Origin: Thermogemmatispora onikobensis | GTDB lineage: Bacteria > Chloroflexota > Ktedonobacteria > Ktedonobacterales > Ktedonobacteraceae | Length of the DNA stretch: 35,406 bases | NCBI RefSeq assembly: GCF_001748285.1 | Contig: NZ_BDGT01000046.1 | Location: forward strand, 1-35,406 | Reading direction: 5' to 3' | Shown: positions 7,662 through 16,526 of the stretch, in pieces | How positions within the stretch are numbered: the first letter of the stretch is position 1 | How the letters are laid out: every line of letters begins with the position of its first letter | Position numbers and translations under genes: made by a program | The notes under the pieces: generated by a model | What the model saw: only the letters and a program-made list of their open reading frames with translations | What the model was told of the DNA's origin: nothing | Databases searched by the model: none

Positions 7662-9302
7662 TCACGAGTCGCCCGTCGTCTGCGCCCGCTCCTCCCGGGA
7701 AGCCTCCGACGGGCGCCCGCCTGTCATGAGCAGCCCCAGCTCCTCCTCGCTGGCCTCCGGCGTGACGATATCGACAATCCGCCCTTCGTACATTACCGCA
7801 ATGCGATCGGAGAGTGAGCGGATCTCGTCTAGCTCGGCAGAAACAAGCAAGATCGCCTTGCCCGCGTCCCGCTGCTCAACCAGGCGCCGATGAATGAACT
7901 CAATGGCCCCAATATCGACGCCGCGCGTGGGCTGGGCCGCGATCAGCAGCTGCGGGTCAGCGGCAAATTCGCGCGCCACAATCACTTTCTGCTGGTTACC
8001 ACCGGAGAGGGCACGCACTGGCAGCCTGGTGCTCGGTGTGCGAACGTCGAATTCGCGCACCAGGCGGCGCGCCCATTGAGCAATCTCGCGCAAACGCAGA
8101 ATGAAACGAGCCCAGGCAAAGCGCGGCCAGCGCTCACGCCCCAAAACGGTGTTATTTTCAATGGTATCGCTGAGCACCAGACCACTACCGCGCCGATCTT
8201 CGGGAATGTGTGCTATGCCGACGAGACGCACCTCGCGCGCACTCATGCCGGTAATATCGTAGGTTTTGCCAGCCTGCTCACCGCTGCTATGAGTGATAGT
8301 CATGCGGCCAGCCGTGGCGCGGCGCATCCCAGTCAGGACCTCGACCAGCTCGCTTTGACCGTTGCCCTCCACGCCAGCAATGCCGAGAATCTCGCCAGCG
8401 TGCACCTCAAAGCTGACCCCTTGCAGCGCTTCCAGCCCACGATCGGATCTGGCATGCAGATTCTCCACCCGCAGCACCACTGGCCCAGTCCGCGCCGGAC
8501 GCTTCTCGACCCGCAGCAGCACCTCGCGCCCTACCATCAGCCGCGCGATCTCAGCCTGATTCGTCTCGCGAGTCACCAGCTCGCCGACGTTGCGCCCACG
8601 ACGCAGGACCGTCACGCGGTCAGTAAGATCGAGCACCTCGCGCAGCTTGTGAGTAATGAATATGATCGTCTTCCCCTGACGAGACAGGGCACGGAGCACA
8701 TCGAACAGCTCGTAGGTCTCCTGGGGCGTCAGGACGCCGGTCGGCTCATCCAGAATGAGGATGTCGGCGGCCCGATAGAGGGCCTTGAGGATCTCAACAC
8801 GCTGCTGCAAGCCGACAGAGAGCTTCTCGATGCGGGCATCGGGATCGATAGGCAGACCATAACGAGCACTGAGCTGGAGCACCAGCTCACGGGCACGCCG
8901 TCGATCGTAGACGGCCACCGGCCCCCCTGGCTCCTGGCCCAGCACAATATTTTCGGCCACCGTCAGCGGCGGAATGAGCATGAAATGCTGATGGACCATG
9001 CCGATATGGAGGCGAATAGCATCGCGGGGACCGCTAATATGGACGCGCTCGCCGTTGACAGAGATCTCCCCACTGTCGGGGCGCACCAGTCCATAGAGAA
9101 TATTCATGAGGGTCGTCTTGCCGGCCCCATTTTCTCCAACCAGAGCATGAATCTCGCCCCGCCGGACGCGCAAGTTCACGTGATCGTTCGCCACCACGCC
9201 AGGCCAGGCTTTGCAGATATCGCGCATCTCTACGGCATAGGGCGAGGCCGCCAGGTTTGGACCTGCCTCCTGAGCGAGAGGCGCTTTCTCCTGTTCGTGC
9301 AT
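7662..9302 (-). CDS. BMP-type nucleoside/sugar ABC transporter, double ATPase subunit
   Basis: This 546-residue protein carries two ABC domains in tandem, as in NupA/YufO and RbsA-type ATPases. It energises uptake through the two permeases encoded just upstream. Domain 1 has Walker A GENGAGKTTL, signature LSVGLQQRVEIL and Walker B ILILDEPTGVLTP. Domain 2 has a degenerate Walker A (GVEGNGQSEL), signature LSGGNQQKVIVAREFA and a changed Walker B (LLIAAQPTRGVD), the usual asymmetry of this group. The start ATG follows an AAGGAAG ribosome site. It is the last gene of the order lipoprotein - permease - permease - ATPase, 35 bp after the second permease. Substrate is most likely a purine nucleoside, by family. 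Confidence 0.93.
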   Translation of the reverse strand: MHEQEKAPLAQEAGPNLAASPYAVEMRDICKAWPGVVANDHVNLRVRRGEIHALVGENGAGKTTLMNILYGLVRPDSGEISVNGERVHISGPRDAIRLHIGMVHQHFMLIPPLTVAENIVLGQEPGGPVAVYDRRRARELVLQLSARYGLPIDPDARIEKLSVGLQQRVEILKALYRAADILILDEPTGVLTPQETYELFDVLRALSRQGKTIIFITHKLREVLDLTDRVTVLRRGRNVGELVTRETNQAEIARLMVGREVLLRVEKRPARTGPVVLRVENLHARSDRGLEALQGVSFEVHAGEILGIAGVEGNGQSELVEVLTGMRRATAGRMTITHSSGEQAGKTYDITGMSAREVRLVGIAHIPEDRRGSGLVLSDTIENNTVLGRERWPRFAWARFILRLREIAQWARRLVREFDVRTPSTRLPVRALSGGNQQKVIVAREFAADPQLLIAAQPTRGVDIGAIEFIHRRLVEQRDAGKAILLVSAELDEIRSLSDRIAVMYEGRIVDIVTPEASEEELGLLMTGGRPSEASREERAQTTGDS

Positions 9303-9337
9303 GCTTCCTTGACCTCCTCGGGCGCTTGCGCTGCCTG

Positions 9338-10288
9338 CTATTCGGCGCTGCCCGGCTCGTAGGGCACGCCATCGGCAGCCGGGGCCACAGTGCGCCCGAC
9401 CAGTCCGATCAGCGCAATAATGGTAAGAATATATGGCAAGGTCGCCAGCAAATTGGAATCGATGCCCGTATCCTGCAGGCGCACGCTCAAGGCCAGGCCC
9501 AGACCAAAGATCAGACAGGCCCCGGCGGCCCCCAGCGGCGTATATTTGCCAAAGACCACCGCTGCCAGCGCGATGAAGCCACGTCCGGCGGTCATGTTCG
9601 GATTAAAAGTGCCAGCCACACCCAAAGCAAGAAAGGCCCCCGCCAGTCCCGAGAGCAGACCACTGGCGACAACACAGGCATAGCGAATCAGGCGCACGGG
9701 GATGCCGGCAGTGTCCGCAGCCTGCGGATGCTCTCCCACAGCCCGAATGCGCAGGCCCAGATTCGTTCTGAAGAGCAGAAACTGCAGACCTAACAGGATG
9801 ATGATCGCCAGGTAGAAGACGACATTCTGCTGAAAAAGTACTTGACCAAGGAAAGGAAGCTGCGCCAGTGGCCCCCAGCTCAGCACCGGAAGACGCAGAT
9901 TAAAGGGCAGACTGGGAATACCCTGGCCACCGGTCTGCACAATATTGAGATAATTGGTCAGCCCCAGAGCGGCCACGTTGATCGCGATACCACTGATAAT
10001 CTGATCGGCCTTGAGGTGAATCGAGACCACGCCATGCACCAGGGCCAGCAAGCCGCCGGCGCCGATCGCCGCCAGCACCCCGACGAGGACGCTATGGCTG
10101 GCCAGGGTGACCACCACTCCAACATAGCAGCCGATCAACATCATACCTTCCATCGCGATGTTCACCACGCCGCTGCGCTCCGAGATGACGCCACCCAGAG
10201 CTGGCAGCAGCAGGAGAGCGGCAAACTGCAGAGAAGCCTGCCAGAGATCGCCAGAAGTAATTACCCGCAAAAAGATAGGCCAGAACAC
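9338..10288 (-). CDS. BMP-type ABC transporter permease (NupQ/YufQ-like)
   Basis: This 316-residue permease has eight to ten hydrophobic segments and begins with the family-typical LPALGGVISERSGVVNIAMEGMMLIG. It forms half of the membrane channel of the nucleoside-type importer with the next-upstream permease. It starts at GTG, eight bases after GGGGAGG, only three bases past the stop of that permease, so translation is coupled. BPD_transp_2 family assignment is from the N-terminal SERSG-VNIA-EG signature and position. Confidence 0.92.
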   Translation of the reverse strand: MFWPIFLRVITSGDLWQASLQFAALLLLPALGGVISERSGVVNIAMEGMMLIGCYVGVVVTLASHSVLVGVLAAIGAGGLLALVHGVVSIHLKADQIISGIAINVAALGLTNYLNIVQTGGQGIPSLPFNLRLPVLSWGPLAQLPFLGQVLFQQNVVFYLAIIILLGLQFLLFRTNLGLRIRAVGEHPQAADTAGIPVRLIRYACVVASGLLSGLAGAFLALGVAGTFNPNMTAGRGFIALAAVVFGKYTPLGAAGACLIFGLGLALSVRLQDTGIDSNLLATLPYILTIIALIGLVGRTVAPAADGVPYEPGSAE

Positions 10289-10291
10289 GCT

Positions 10292-11686
10292 TCACGCCTC
10301 CCCGTTCTGCTGATGTTGACGCTCCTGCACTGGGATCTGAGCCTGCCCTGATCCATCATCGGCCAGAGCGGCCTTCCCAGGCTCAGACAGCGGCTGATCA
10401 TTCATCGTTGGAGCCTCCGCTCCGTTGGCGGGCGCCTGATCCAGATCGACCACCCCACCGGCGAGCGCGGCCACCACCGTTGGCTGGCGCGCCGCCGAGA
10501 AGCGCTTCACGAGAGCCTGTCGGATCACAGGGAGGAACTGGACAGCGATGCTAAAGAGGACCAGCGCCTCGATAATATAGACCAGGTCGCCAGGCACATT
10601 GGCCTTCAGCTGCATCAGAGAGCCACCCTGGCGCATCCCCCCAAAGAGCAAGGCCCCCAGGAAGATACCGATGGCCGTCATGCGACCCAGCAAGGCCACG
10701 CCAATGGCATCGAAGCCTGTCGTATCATTGCGAAAGACCTGGCCGATGACCTCATAGGGGTACTGCCCCATGAGCTGCAGCGTCCCGCCCAGACCGGCAA
10801 AGAGGCCAGCCAGCGTCATCACCAGCACCACATTGCGCTTGACCGAGATCCCGGCGTACTGGGCGGCGCGAGGATTCTCCCCCACCACGCGCGTCTCGTA
10901 GCCAAAGGTCGTGCGCGACATCAAGAACCAGTAGACTACCAGGGCCACAAGTGCAAAGAGGAAGCCGACGTCCACAATATACTGCTCAGGCTGACTGATG
11001 GTGGGAAGGAAATGGCCCAGCGTTTGATTATAGAGGACCGAGAGCTTTGGAAGATTCGTCTGGGGGGGCATAGAGGGTGTCTGATCAGCCTGACCGGGGG
11101 CCTGCAGCGGTCCCGAAACGAGCCAATCGCTGACATAGAAAATAATCCAGTTGAGCATAATTGTCGTCACCACCTCATGAGCGCCCCGCCAGGCCTTGAG
11201 CAGGCCGACAATTCCTCCCCAGAGCGCCCCGGCCAGGGCCCCGGCCACAATCATCAGCGGGGTCAGTAACCAACCGGGCCACGTCGAGCACTTAATGCCG
11301 ACGAACGCCGCCAGGATCGCCCCGGCAGCAAACTGGCCCTCGGCCCCGATATTAAAGAGGCGCGCCCGATAGGCGATAGCCACCGAGAGGCCCGTAAAAA
11401 TAAGGGGGGTGACATTGACCAGCGAAAAGGAGAGATTGGCGGCGCTGCCGAAGGCTCCTGAGAAGAGGTAACCGTAGGCCAGCAAAGCGGCGTTGAAACG
11501 ATCGAAGAGAGAGCCGGAAGCAGTGATCATGATCACAATCAGGCCGGCGATCAGGGCCAGAGCCAGGGCCAGCAGCGGACGCCCTAGTCCGGAGCCAACT
11601 CTGCGCAGCCAGAGCAGCAAGGTTGTTGACCTCGTCTCCAAGGCTGGGGGAGTAGGTGAGCGCGGTTGAGCAGTCTGCAAGGCCAT
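10292..11686 (-). CDS. BMP-type ABC transporter permease (NupP/YufP-like)
   Basis: This is the larger, 464-residue permease of the pair. It has a soluble N-terminal tail of about 30 residues, roughly ten membrane helices, the family stretch LFNIGAEGQFAAGAI, and a long loop around residues 190-230 rich in Pro and Gln. The C-terminal ~70 residues are hydrophilic (PANGAEAPTMNDQPLS) and extend beyond the usual family end. GGGAGG precedes the ATG. It pairs with the following permease to carry the solute delivered by the lipoprotein encoded upstream. Confidence 0.92.
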   Translation of the reverse strand: MALQTAQPRSPTPPALETRSTTLLLWLRRVGSGLGRPLLALALALIAGLIVIMITASGSLFDRFNAALLAYGYLFSGAFGSAANLSFSLVNVTPLIFTGLSVAIAYRARLFNIGAEGQFAAGAILAAFVGIKCSTWPGWLLTPLMIVAGALAGALWGGIVGLLKAWRGAHEVVTTIMLNWIIFYVSDWLVSGPLQAPGQADQTPSMPPQTNLPKLSVLYNQTLGHFLPTISQPEQYIVDVGFLFALVALVVYWFLMSRTTFGYETRVVGENPRAAQYAGISVKRNVVLVMTLAGLFAGLGGTLQLMGQYPYEVIGQVFRNDTTGFDAIGVALLGRMTAIGIFLGALLFGGMRQGGSLMQLKANVPGDLVYIIEALVLFSIAVQFLPVIRQALVKRFSAARQPTVVAALAGGVVDLDQAPANGAEAPTMNDQPLSEPGKAALADDGSGQAQIPVQERQHQQNGEA

Positions 11687-11904
11687 AGAGCGAATCCTCC
11701 CAGATCAGCAGTCACCAGGCAGGAAGGAGAAGCGGCCAGCCTTCTGCCAGGCTCTATGCTCGGTTATGACACACAAAAAACTGACTTGTAATAATAGCAT
11801 TGCTACAGGGCAGAGACAAGCAGCGTCTGAGGAAGACAAAGGACAGGCTGCGCCAGTGAGTTCCTGGCAGGTGCAACTCAGCCGCCAGTGGTGAGAGAAG
11901 AAAG

Positions 11905-11942
11905 GACCAGATCGAGCTATCAGAGGACAGCTCGATCTGGTC
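11905..11942 (-). terminator. strong intra-operon terminator after the bmp lipoprotein gene
   Basis: GACCAGATCGAGCT and its exact complement form a perfect 14-bp stem with a ten-base loop. On the minus strand it is followed by the pyrimidine tract CTTTCTTCTCTC. It lies 30 bp past the lipoprotein stop and 219 bp before the first permease. Partial termination here would give more binding protein than permease, a common arrangement in ABC importer operons. Confidence 0.75.
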
Positions 11943-11971
11943 ATGCCCGGGCCATTCACTCACTACGCAGG

Positions 11972-13057
11972 TCAGGAAGGAATATTCTCAGGGACCGCGA
12001 GCGTACCGGCCCTGATCTGGTCGGCGAGCTGGTCAGCCTTGTTCTTGGCATCAGCGGGCACCACGCTGCTCAGCGTACCGTAACCGACACCGTCATGAGC
12101 CAGATCAAAGCGCGGGGGATTATTCGTGAACTTGCCGTGAGCGTAGTCGCTGATCGTATCATAGACGGCCACATCCACCTTCTTCAGGGCGCTGGTGATG
12201 ACGCTCTTCGGGTGGAGATAGTTCTGATCGGCATCAACGCCGATGCCAAAGACCCCAGCCTGGTCGGCAGCATCGAGAGCGCCCACACCGCAGCCACCTG
12301 CCACCTGGAAGATGATATCAGCATTGTGCTGATTGATCTGGCTGAGAGCGGCGTCCTTACACTTATCGGTGGCCGCGAAATCCTGGGAGTAATTAATCAC
12401 CACCGTAATGCTCGGATCAACCTTCTTGGCACAGAACTTGTAGCCGGCGATATAGCGAGTGACGGGAGGAATAGGCAGTCCGCCAACAGCGCCAATCGTA
12501 TTATGGCCGCGCAGCTGCGAGATCTTGGCCTTGCCGTCAACCTCCATCTGGGCGGCAATGGCGCCAACCAGACAGCCCGCCTCCTGCTCTTTGAAGAAGA
12601 GCGGGGCCACGTTGGGCAGCGATTCGCAGTCTTGCTTGCCTGCAGGAACAGCGCAGCCATCGATGATGGCGAATTTCTTGGTGGGGAACTGGTGCGCCAC
12701 CTGATCGACAGCGTTCTGCATCAGGAAGCCGACAGCGAAGACCAGGTCAGCGCTGCGGGCTGCCAGCGTCAGGTTTTTCACATAATCGGCCTGGTTTTTC
12801 GACTCGATCACCTGGCGGGTAAAATGGAACTCGTTCATGGCCTTGGTATAGCCGACGTAGGCCAGGTGGTTGAAACTGCGATCGTTCAAGCCGCCGATAT
12901 CAGTGACCAGGGCCACCGAAATCGGCGTCTGAGCTGTCGGCGTGGTCGAGCTTCCTCCTCCCGAGCTGCCTGTGTTGCTTCCTCCACAAGCAGCCAGCAG
13001 GACACAAAATAAGGCGAGCAGTGCCACGATACGGGCTGATATGCCACCGTTTCGCAT
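11972..13057 (-). CDS. BMP-family substrate-binding lipoprotein
   Basis: This 361-residue lipoprotein is the solute receptor of the importer. A signal peptide with lipobox LLAAC places Cys about residue 24, followed by a Gly/Ser/Thr linker. The mature part has Bmp-family landmarks: VALVTDIGGLNDRSFN, DLVFAVGFLMQNAV, the PNVAPLFFKEQEAGCLVGAIA stretch split around Phe-Lys-Glu, GIGVDADQNYLHP and SVITSALKKVDVAVYD. Members bind purine nucleosides or related ligands. AAAGGAA lies before the ATG. It is followed by a terminator hairpin and then the permease and ATPase genes. Confidence 0.94.
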   Translation of the reverse strand: MRNGGISARIVALLALFCVLLAACGGSNTGSSGGGSSTTPTAQTPISVALVTDIGGLNDRSFNHLAYVGYTKAMNEFHFTRQVIESKNQADYVKNLTLAARSADLVFAVGFLMQNAVDQVAHQFPTKKFAIIDGCAVPAGKQDCESLPNVAPLFFKEQEAGCLVGAIAAQMEVDGKAKISQLRGHNTIGAVGGLPIPPVTRYIAGYKFCAKKVDPSITVVINYSQDFAATDKCKDAALSQINQHNADIIFQVAGGCGVGALDAADQAGVFGIGVDADQNYLHPKSVITSALKKVDVAVYDTISDYAHGKFTNNPPRFDLAHDGVGYGTLSSVVPADAKNKADQLADQIRAGTLAVPENIPS

Positions 13058-13617
13058 ACGCGCGTTCCTTTCTTCTCTCCCCGGAGAACCTGGTGTATCC
13101 TTAGAAAGGATCTCTTGCAGTAATTGTAGTGGTGCTCTACAAACAAATAAGACGCTCTGCTATTGTCTTTGGCGTAGCAGACAGAAAGCAGATCAGCGAT
13201 CCAGAGACAAGCAGAGCCTCAAGCGACCAGGACAGCACCGCCTGACTGTTCTGGTGGGATAGCACCCGGGCAGGGAACGGACCTCGCAGCGGTTCCATGT
13301 CAATTATACGCTGCAGGCTGGCGACATCTCACAAAAGCCAGGTCCAGGCAGGCGCTCAGCCAGGCGGGCAAGTGGTTGTCGAGCGCCTGGTGAGTGGAGG
13401 GGAGAAGGAGAAGAAGAGCGGCGAGGAGAGAGAGCAAACTATCGTGTTCGTTCTCTGGCTCCTCGCCGCATTGCTGGTGTGCAGTGTTATGCTTGCTGTG
13501 CGAGCCAGGCTAGCTAGCCAGCCAGCCAGCTAGCTAGCTATTGATTGTAGGAACGTTCTTCCAGAGGAAGCAGGCGGTCAAGACTATGGCCATGCAGAGC
13601 TTCACTCAAAGGTCTGC
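13058..13617. other. intergenic region upstream of the BMP operon
   Basis: This 560-bp stretch separates the NYN gene from the BMP operon, both on the minus strand. A TACAAT -10-like box on the minus strand (13123-13128) is the best promoter candidate for the BMP operon, without a good -35. A GCTA/GCCA simple repeat sits at 13509-13540. No purine-riboswitch core was recognised. Small open frames here lack ribosome sites and homology. Confidence 0.4.
13509..13540. repeat. GCTA/GCCA tetranucleotide repeat forming a hairpin
   Basis: Two GCTA units, three to four GCCA units, then three GCTA units follow each other. TAGCTAGC (13511-13518) and GCTAGCTA (13529-13536) are exact complements, so the tract can fold on itself. 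It lies downstream of the NYN gene but lacks the U-run of a terminator. Tetranucleotide tracts may change length between strains. Confidence 0.6.
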
Positions 13618-16197
13618 TCAGGCTCGGATCTCCTCCAGCACAGAGAGATTGATGAACAGGTCGCAGCTTTGGCGCAGCGTGGCCGACATTGCCTCGTCGA
13701 AGGCGGCCACCTCGACGCGCACGCCGTGATCCGAGCAGTAATCAAGCATCGGCATAAAATCGCTATCGCCGCTGACCAGAACAATACAGTCGACGGCCCG
13801 GCTTTCCACAAGCCGCACCACGTCCATACACAGATCCAGATCGAGATCGGCCTTCTTTGCACCACTGGAGAACGTCTTATAGTTCTTCGTCGTAATGCGG
13901 TACCCCAGGCCCTTGACGGCCTGCAGAAACATTTGCTCATCGCCGGGCTGGGGGCTGGTTGGGCAATAGGCATGGGCTCGCACCAGGCGGCGGTTGCCGC
14001 GCAGGAAGTCGAGCAACTTGCCAAAGTCAATAGTCAGCCGTAACGTGCGCGCGGAGTAGAGCAAATTAGCCACATCGACGAAGACGCCCACCCGCTCCGT
14101 CGAAGGCGGAGGGGGGATTGAGACCGACACATTGGTCGGCGACTGATGAGTGCGGCGCAGTTCGGCCACAATGCGGTCGGTCTGCGACTGGATAGCCTGC
14201 ACGACCGTATTGGCGAACTGAACCATCGGGTCATTCCCGCGGTTATTAGGATAGACGAGATTGTTCCGCTGCACATCGGAGCGTGAAGGGCGCACACCAG
14301 CTTCGCGCACAGCCACGCTGCCGCGTGCGGGCGAAGGTTCTGGCGCCATGAAAGGACCTCCGAACTCGTTGCCCAGATTCATCTGGTTCATAGTAGTGCC
14401 GGAGATAATATGATAGGTTCCGGCAGGAGCGGTCGGCTGCGAGGCCGGTACCGACGTCGGCTGGGTCACAGGCGGCACAGTGACCGGAGAGACCGGCGTG
14501 GGCGGCGGAGCGATTGGGGGAGGCGTCGGCTCAGTGGCCGGCGCGGGCGCGGCAGAGGCAGCCGCTGACTTGGAACGGCGGCGGCGGCGCCGGCGCGAGG
14601 TAGCCGCCTGAATCTCAGAGTACTCCAGAGGAGGCAGATCTTCAGGGGCAGGAACCTGGGTCTCCTGAGCCGCCGGCCTGGCGCCGTTGGCCGTCGGCTG
14701 CACTGGCAATGCCACAGAGGCAGCCGGCTGTTCCTGTTCTTTTGCTTTCTCTTGTTGTCGATTATCCTTACTGCTTTGCGGCTGCTGCTTACTCCGCTGC
14801 TCTTCCGCCGTCGGCTCGCTCAGCATCTCGCGAGACGAGAGCGCGTGAATCTCCTGGGGGTGCTCGCCAGGGCTGGGAGCGGCCACTATCGGAGCCTGGA
14901 GCTGCTCGCTCTCGGGCCGACGCTCCTCCTGGACGGCAGAGGCGCCAGCAGCAGCGAGCTTCTCCCCCGTCTCGCGCTGCTCAGGTGGCGCCGACTGCTG
15001 AGAGGAATTGACCAGGAACATCGCGCTATTGACCGCTGTTGCCGGGCGATCGAAGCGATAGCGGCGTGCGGGGCGGGTGGCCTGTCCCTCCTCGCTGGTG
15101 GATGGAGTGGTCTCGCTCGTGCCGCCACTCTCGCCTGCGCCAGGGCCAGAAGAGGCGGCGGTTGACTCACCGCCGACCTGAGAGCTGGCAGTGGCGGCAG
15201 GCTGGCCCTCTTCTTCAGGGCTTTTTTCTCCCTCGGAGGCGGGGCGCTCCTCGACAAACGGCTCGCGCAGGCGCCCATAGCGAGGCAACCGAATGCGCGT
15301 AGCTGGGCGCAGCAGCGGGGAGGGAGGGCGCTCTGCAGGCTTTTCAGGTGCCGCTGGAGCCTGAGCAGTCTGCGCTATCTGATCAGCTGACTGCTGTGGC
15401 TCCTCCTGAGCCTTGGCCGGGCGCTCTTCCACGGGCGGGGAGGCCGGTTCAGGCTGTTCCTGACCAGCGCCAGCTTCCGCGTCACGGGCAGCCTCGGTGG
15501 ACGCTGCCGGCGTCAGGGCCTCGGCCTGCCCCTCACTCTCCGCAAGTGAGCTGGTAGTGATAGTGCTACTGCTGCCGCTCTCCACGAACGAGAGGCGTCC
15601 GGGGATAGGCACCGTAGGGAGCGGCGAAAGTGGTCTGGCGGCTGACAGAGCAGCAGACGGGCCGCTTTCATTTTCAGCAGGTGGAACCAGGCTGCCCAGG
15701 GTATGCAAGGTACTCAGGGCATCTAGAGCCTCATGCACGGCTTCGAAGGTAGCGGCCTGGCGGGCCTCTTCAGCCTGACGGAACTCCTCAATAAACTCAC
15801 TGAAGGGGCGAACATTCCCCTCGCTGAACGGCAGGAAGTCCTCCATGAGCGGGGAAGGCTCCACATCCCGCGCCGTCAAGGCCTCCTGTGCAGATGGTGT
15901 AGAGGGAGTGGAAAAGGCGGAAAGGAGTTCAGTGGGCGAGTAGGCCGCGACGCTTTCCTGGATGCGTTGCGAAGAGGCCTCCGTCTGAGACGGAAGCTCA
16001 TAGCCAGGGACGGCGTCCGCACTCTCCCATGCAGGTGGTTGCTTCTGCCCTTCCACGGTACCCTCCGATAGCTGCGTCCCGGGGGGCGCAGCAGGCTCTA
16101 GAGAAGCAGGAGTTGTTGCGTCTTCGGAGGCAAATGCTTCCTTTGCGACGGACACATCAACGTCGCTCTTCTCTGGCTGCGAATGTTCTCTTGTCAC
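13618..16197 (-). CDS. large NYN-domain (PIN-like, LabA/DUF88) protein with long disordered N-terminus
   Basis: This 859-residue protein is built of two unequal parts. Residues 1 to about 690 are low-complexity, rich in Glu, Ala, Pro, Ser and Gln, with a run of eight Arg in a row of basic residues near 535. Residues ~700-858 form an NYN domain of the PIN-like RNase fold: VGVFVDVANLL, then KADLDLDLCMDVVRL, then CIVLVSGDSDFMPML, giving the acidic residues that bind metal in this fold, and VEVAAFDEAMSATLRQSCD. NYN proteins are thought to be RNases or RNA-binding factors. It starts at GTG, eight bases after a GGAG site. Most family members are 160-300 residues, so the extension is unusual. It may be a scaffold that gathers RNA-processing partners; that is inference. 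Confidence 0.85.
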   Translation of the reverse strand: MTREHSQPEKSDVDVSVAKEAFASEDATTPASLEPAAPPGTQLSEGTVEGQKQPPAWESADAVPGYELPSQTEASSQRIQESVAAYSPTELLSAFSTPSTPSAQEALTARDVEPSPLMEDFLPFSEGNVRPFSEFIEEFRQAEEARQAATFEAVHEALDALSTLHTLGSLVPPAENESGPSAALSAARPLSPLPTVPIPGRLSFVESGSSSTITTSSLAESEGQAEALTPAASTEAARDAEAGAGQEQPEPASPPVEERPAKAQEEPQQSADQIAQTAQAPAAPEKPAERPPSPLLRPATRIRLPRYGRLREPFVEERPASEGEKSPEEEGQPAATASSQVGGESTAASSGPGAGESGGTSETTPSTSEEGQATRPARRYRFDRPATAVNSAMFLVNSSQQSAPPEQRETGEKLAAAGASAVQEERRPESEQLQAPIVAAPSPGEHPQEIHALSSREMLSEPTAEEQRSKQQPQSSKDNRQQEKAKEQEQPAASVALPVQPTANGARPAAQETQVPAPEDLPPLEYSEIQAATSRRRRRRRSKSAAASAAPAPATEPTPPPIAPPPTPVSPVTVPPVTQPTSVPASQPTAPAGTYHIISGTTMNQMNLGNEFGGPFMAPEPSPARGSVAVREAGVRPSRSDVQRNNLVYPNNRGNDPMVQFANTVVQAIQSQTDRIVAELRRTHQSPTNVSVSIPPPPSTERVGVFVDVANLLYSARTLRLTIDFGKLLDFLRGNRRLVRAHAYCPTSPQPGDEQMFLQAVKGLGYRITTKNYKTFSSGAKKADLDLDLCMDVVRLVESRAVDCIVLVSGDSDFMPMLDYCSDHGVRVEVAAFDEAMSATLRQSCDLFINLSVLEEIRA

Positions 16198-16526
16198 AAA
16201 AAGATCTCCAGTCTCACTAATTCGGGACCGGAGCGCAGGCGATCGTGTGGAGAGGTACTTGACGCACAGAACCGTCAGGGCGAATGGACGCCGTCATTGC
16301 TCGCCTATCGTCTGCTCTACCTCAACGGGTGCTCGGGAAAAGGCAAGACAACAAAGAGTAAGCATATAGGAAGCACGCCGTACTTTCACCGATCCGCGTT
16401 GCAAAGATGGGCGGATGCGCGCCACCATCTATCCGCCCTGCCTGTCCTTTCCTGCTTGCGACAGGCACCTCACGCTACATGCACGTCCGATCCCGATCTC
16501 CTCTACACCGTTCGCAAAGCTTCGAT
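16198..16526. other. intergenic region between NYN and phosphatidyltransferase genes
   Basis: These 329 bp lie upstream of the NYN gene and downstream of the phosphatidyltransferase stop, both on the minus strand. Nothing convincing is seen apart from the GGAG ribosome site of the NYN gene. The open frames on the + strand (16183-16796) overlap each other and known genes and are not supported. Confidence 0.4.

Noticed and set aside
7890-9362. Long + strand frame of 490 codons opposite the ABC ATPase
   Set aside because: It is the antisense shadow of a gene with complete ABC motifs; such long shadows are expected at this GC content.
11888-13012. 374-codon + strand frame opposite the BMP lipoprotein gene
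   Set aside because: The opposite strand encodes a signal peptide, lipobox and full Bmp-family motifs; the + frame has none.
13058-13300. Purine riboswitch before the nucleoside-type transporter
   Set aside because: I looked for the paired loops and core of a purine aptamer and saw none; only a -10-like box and a ribosome site.
13297-13533. 78-residue frame with one hydrophobic stretch upstream of the BMP operon
   Set aside because: It runs against the neighbouring genes, ends in the GCTA/GCCA repeat and has no ribosome site or homology I recognise.
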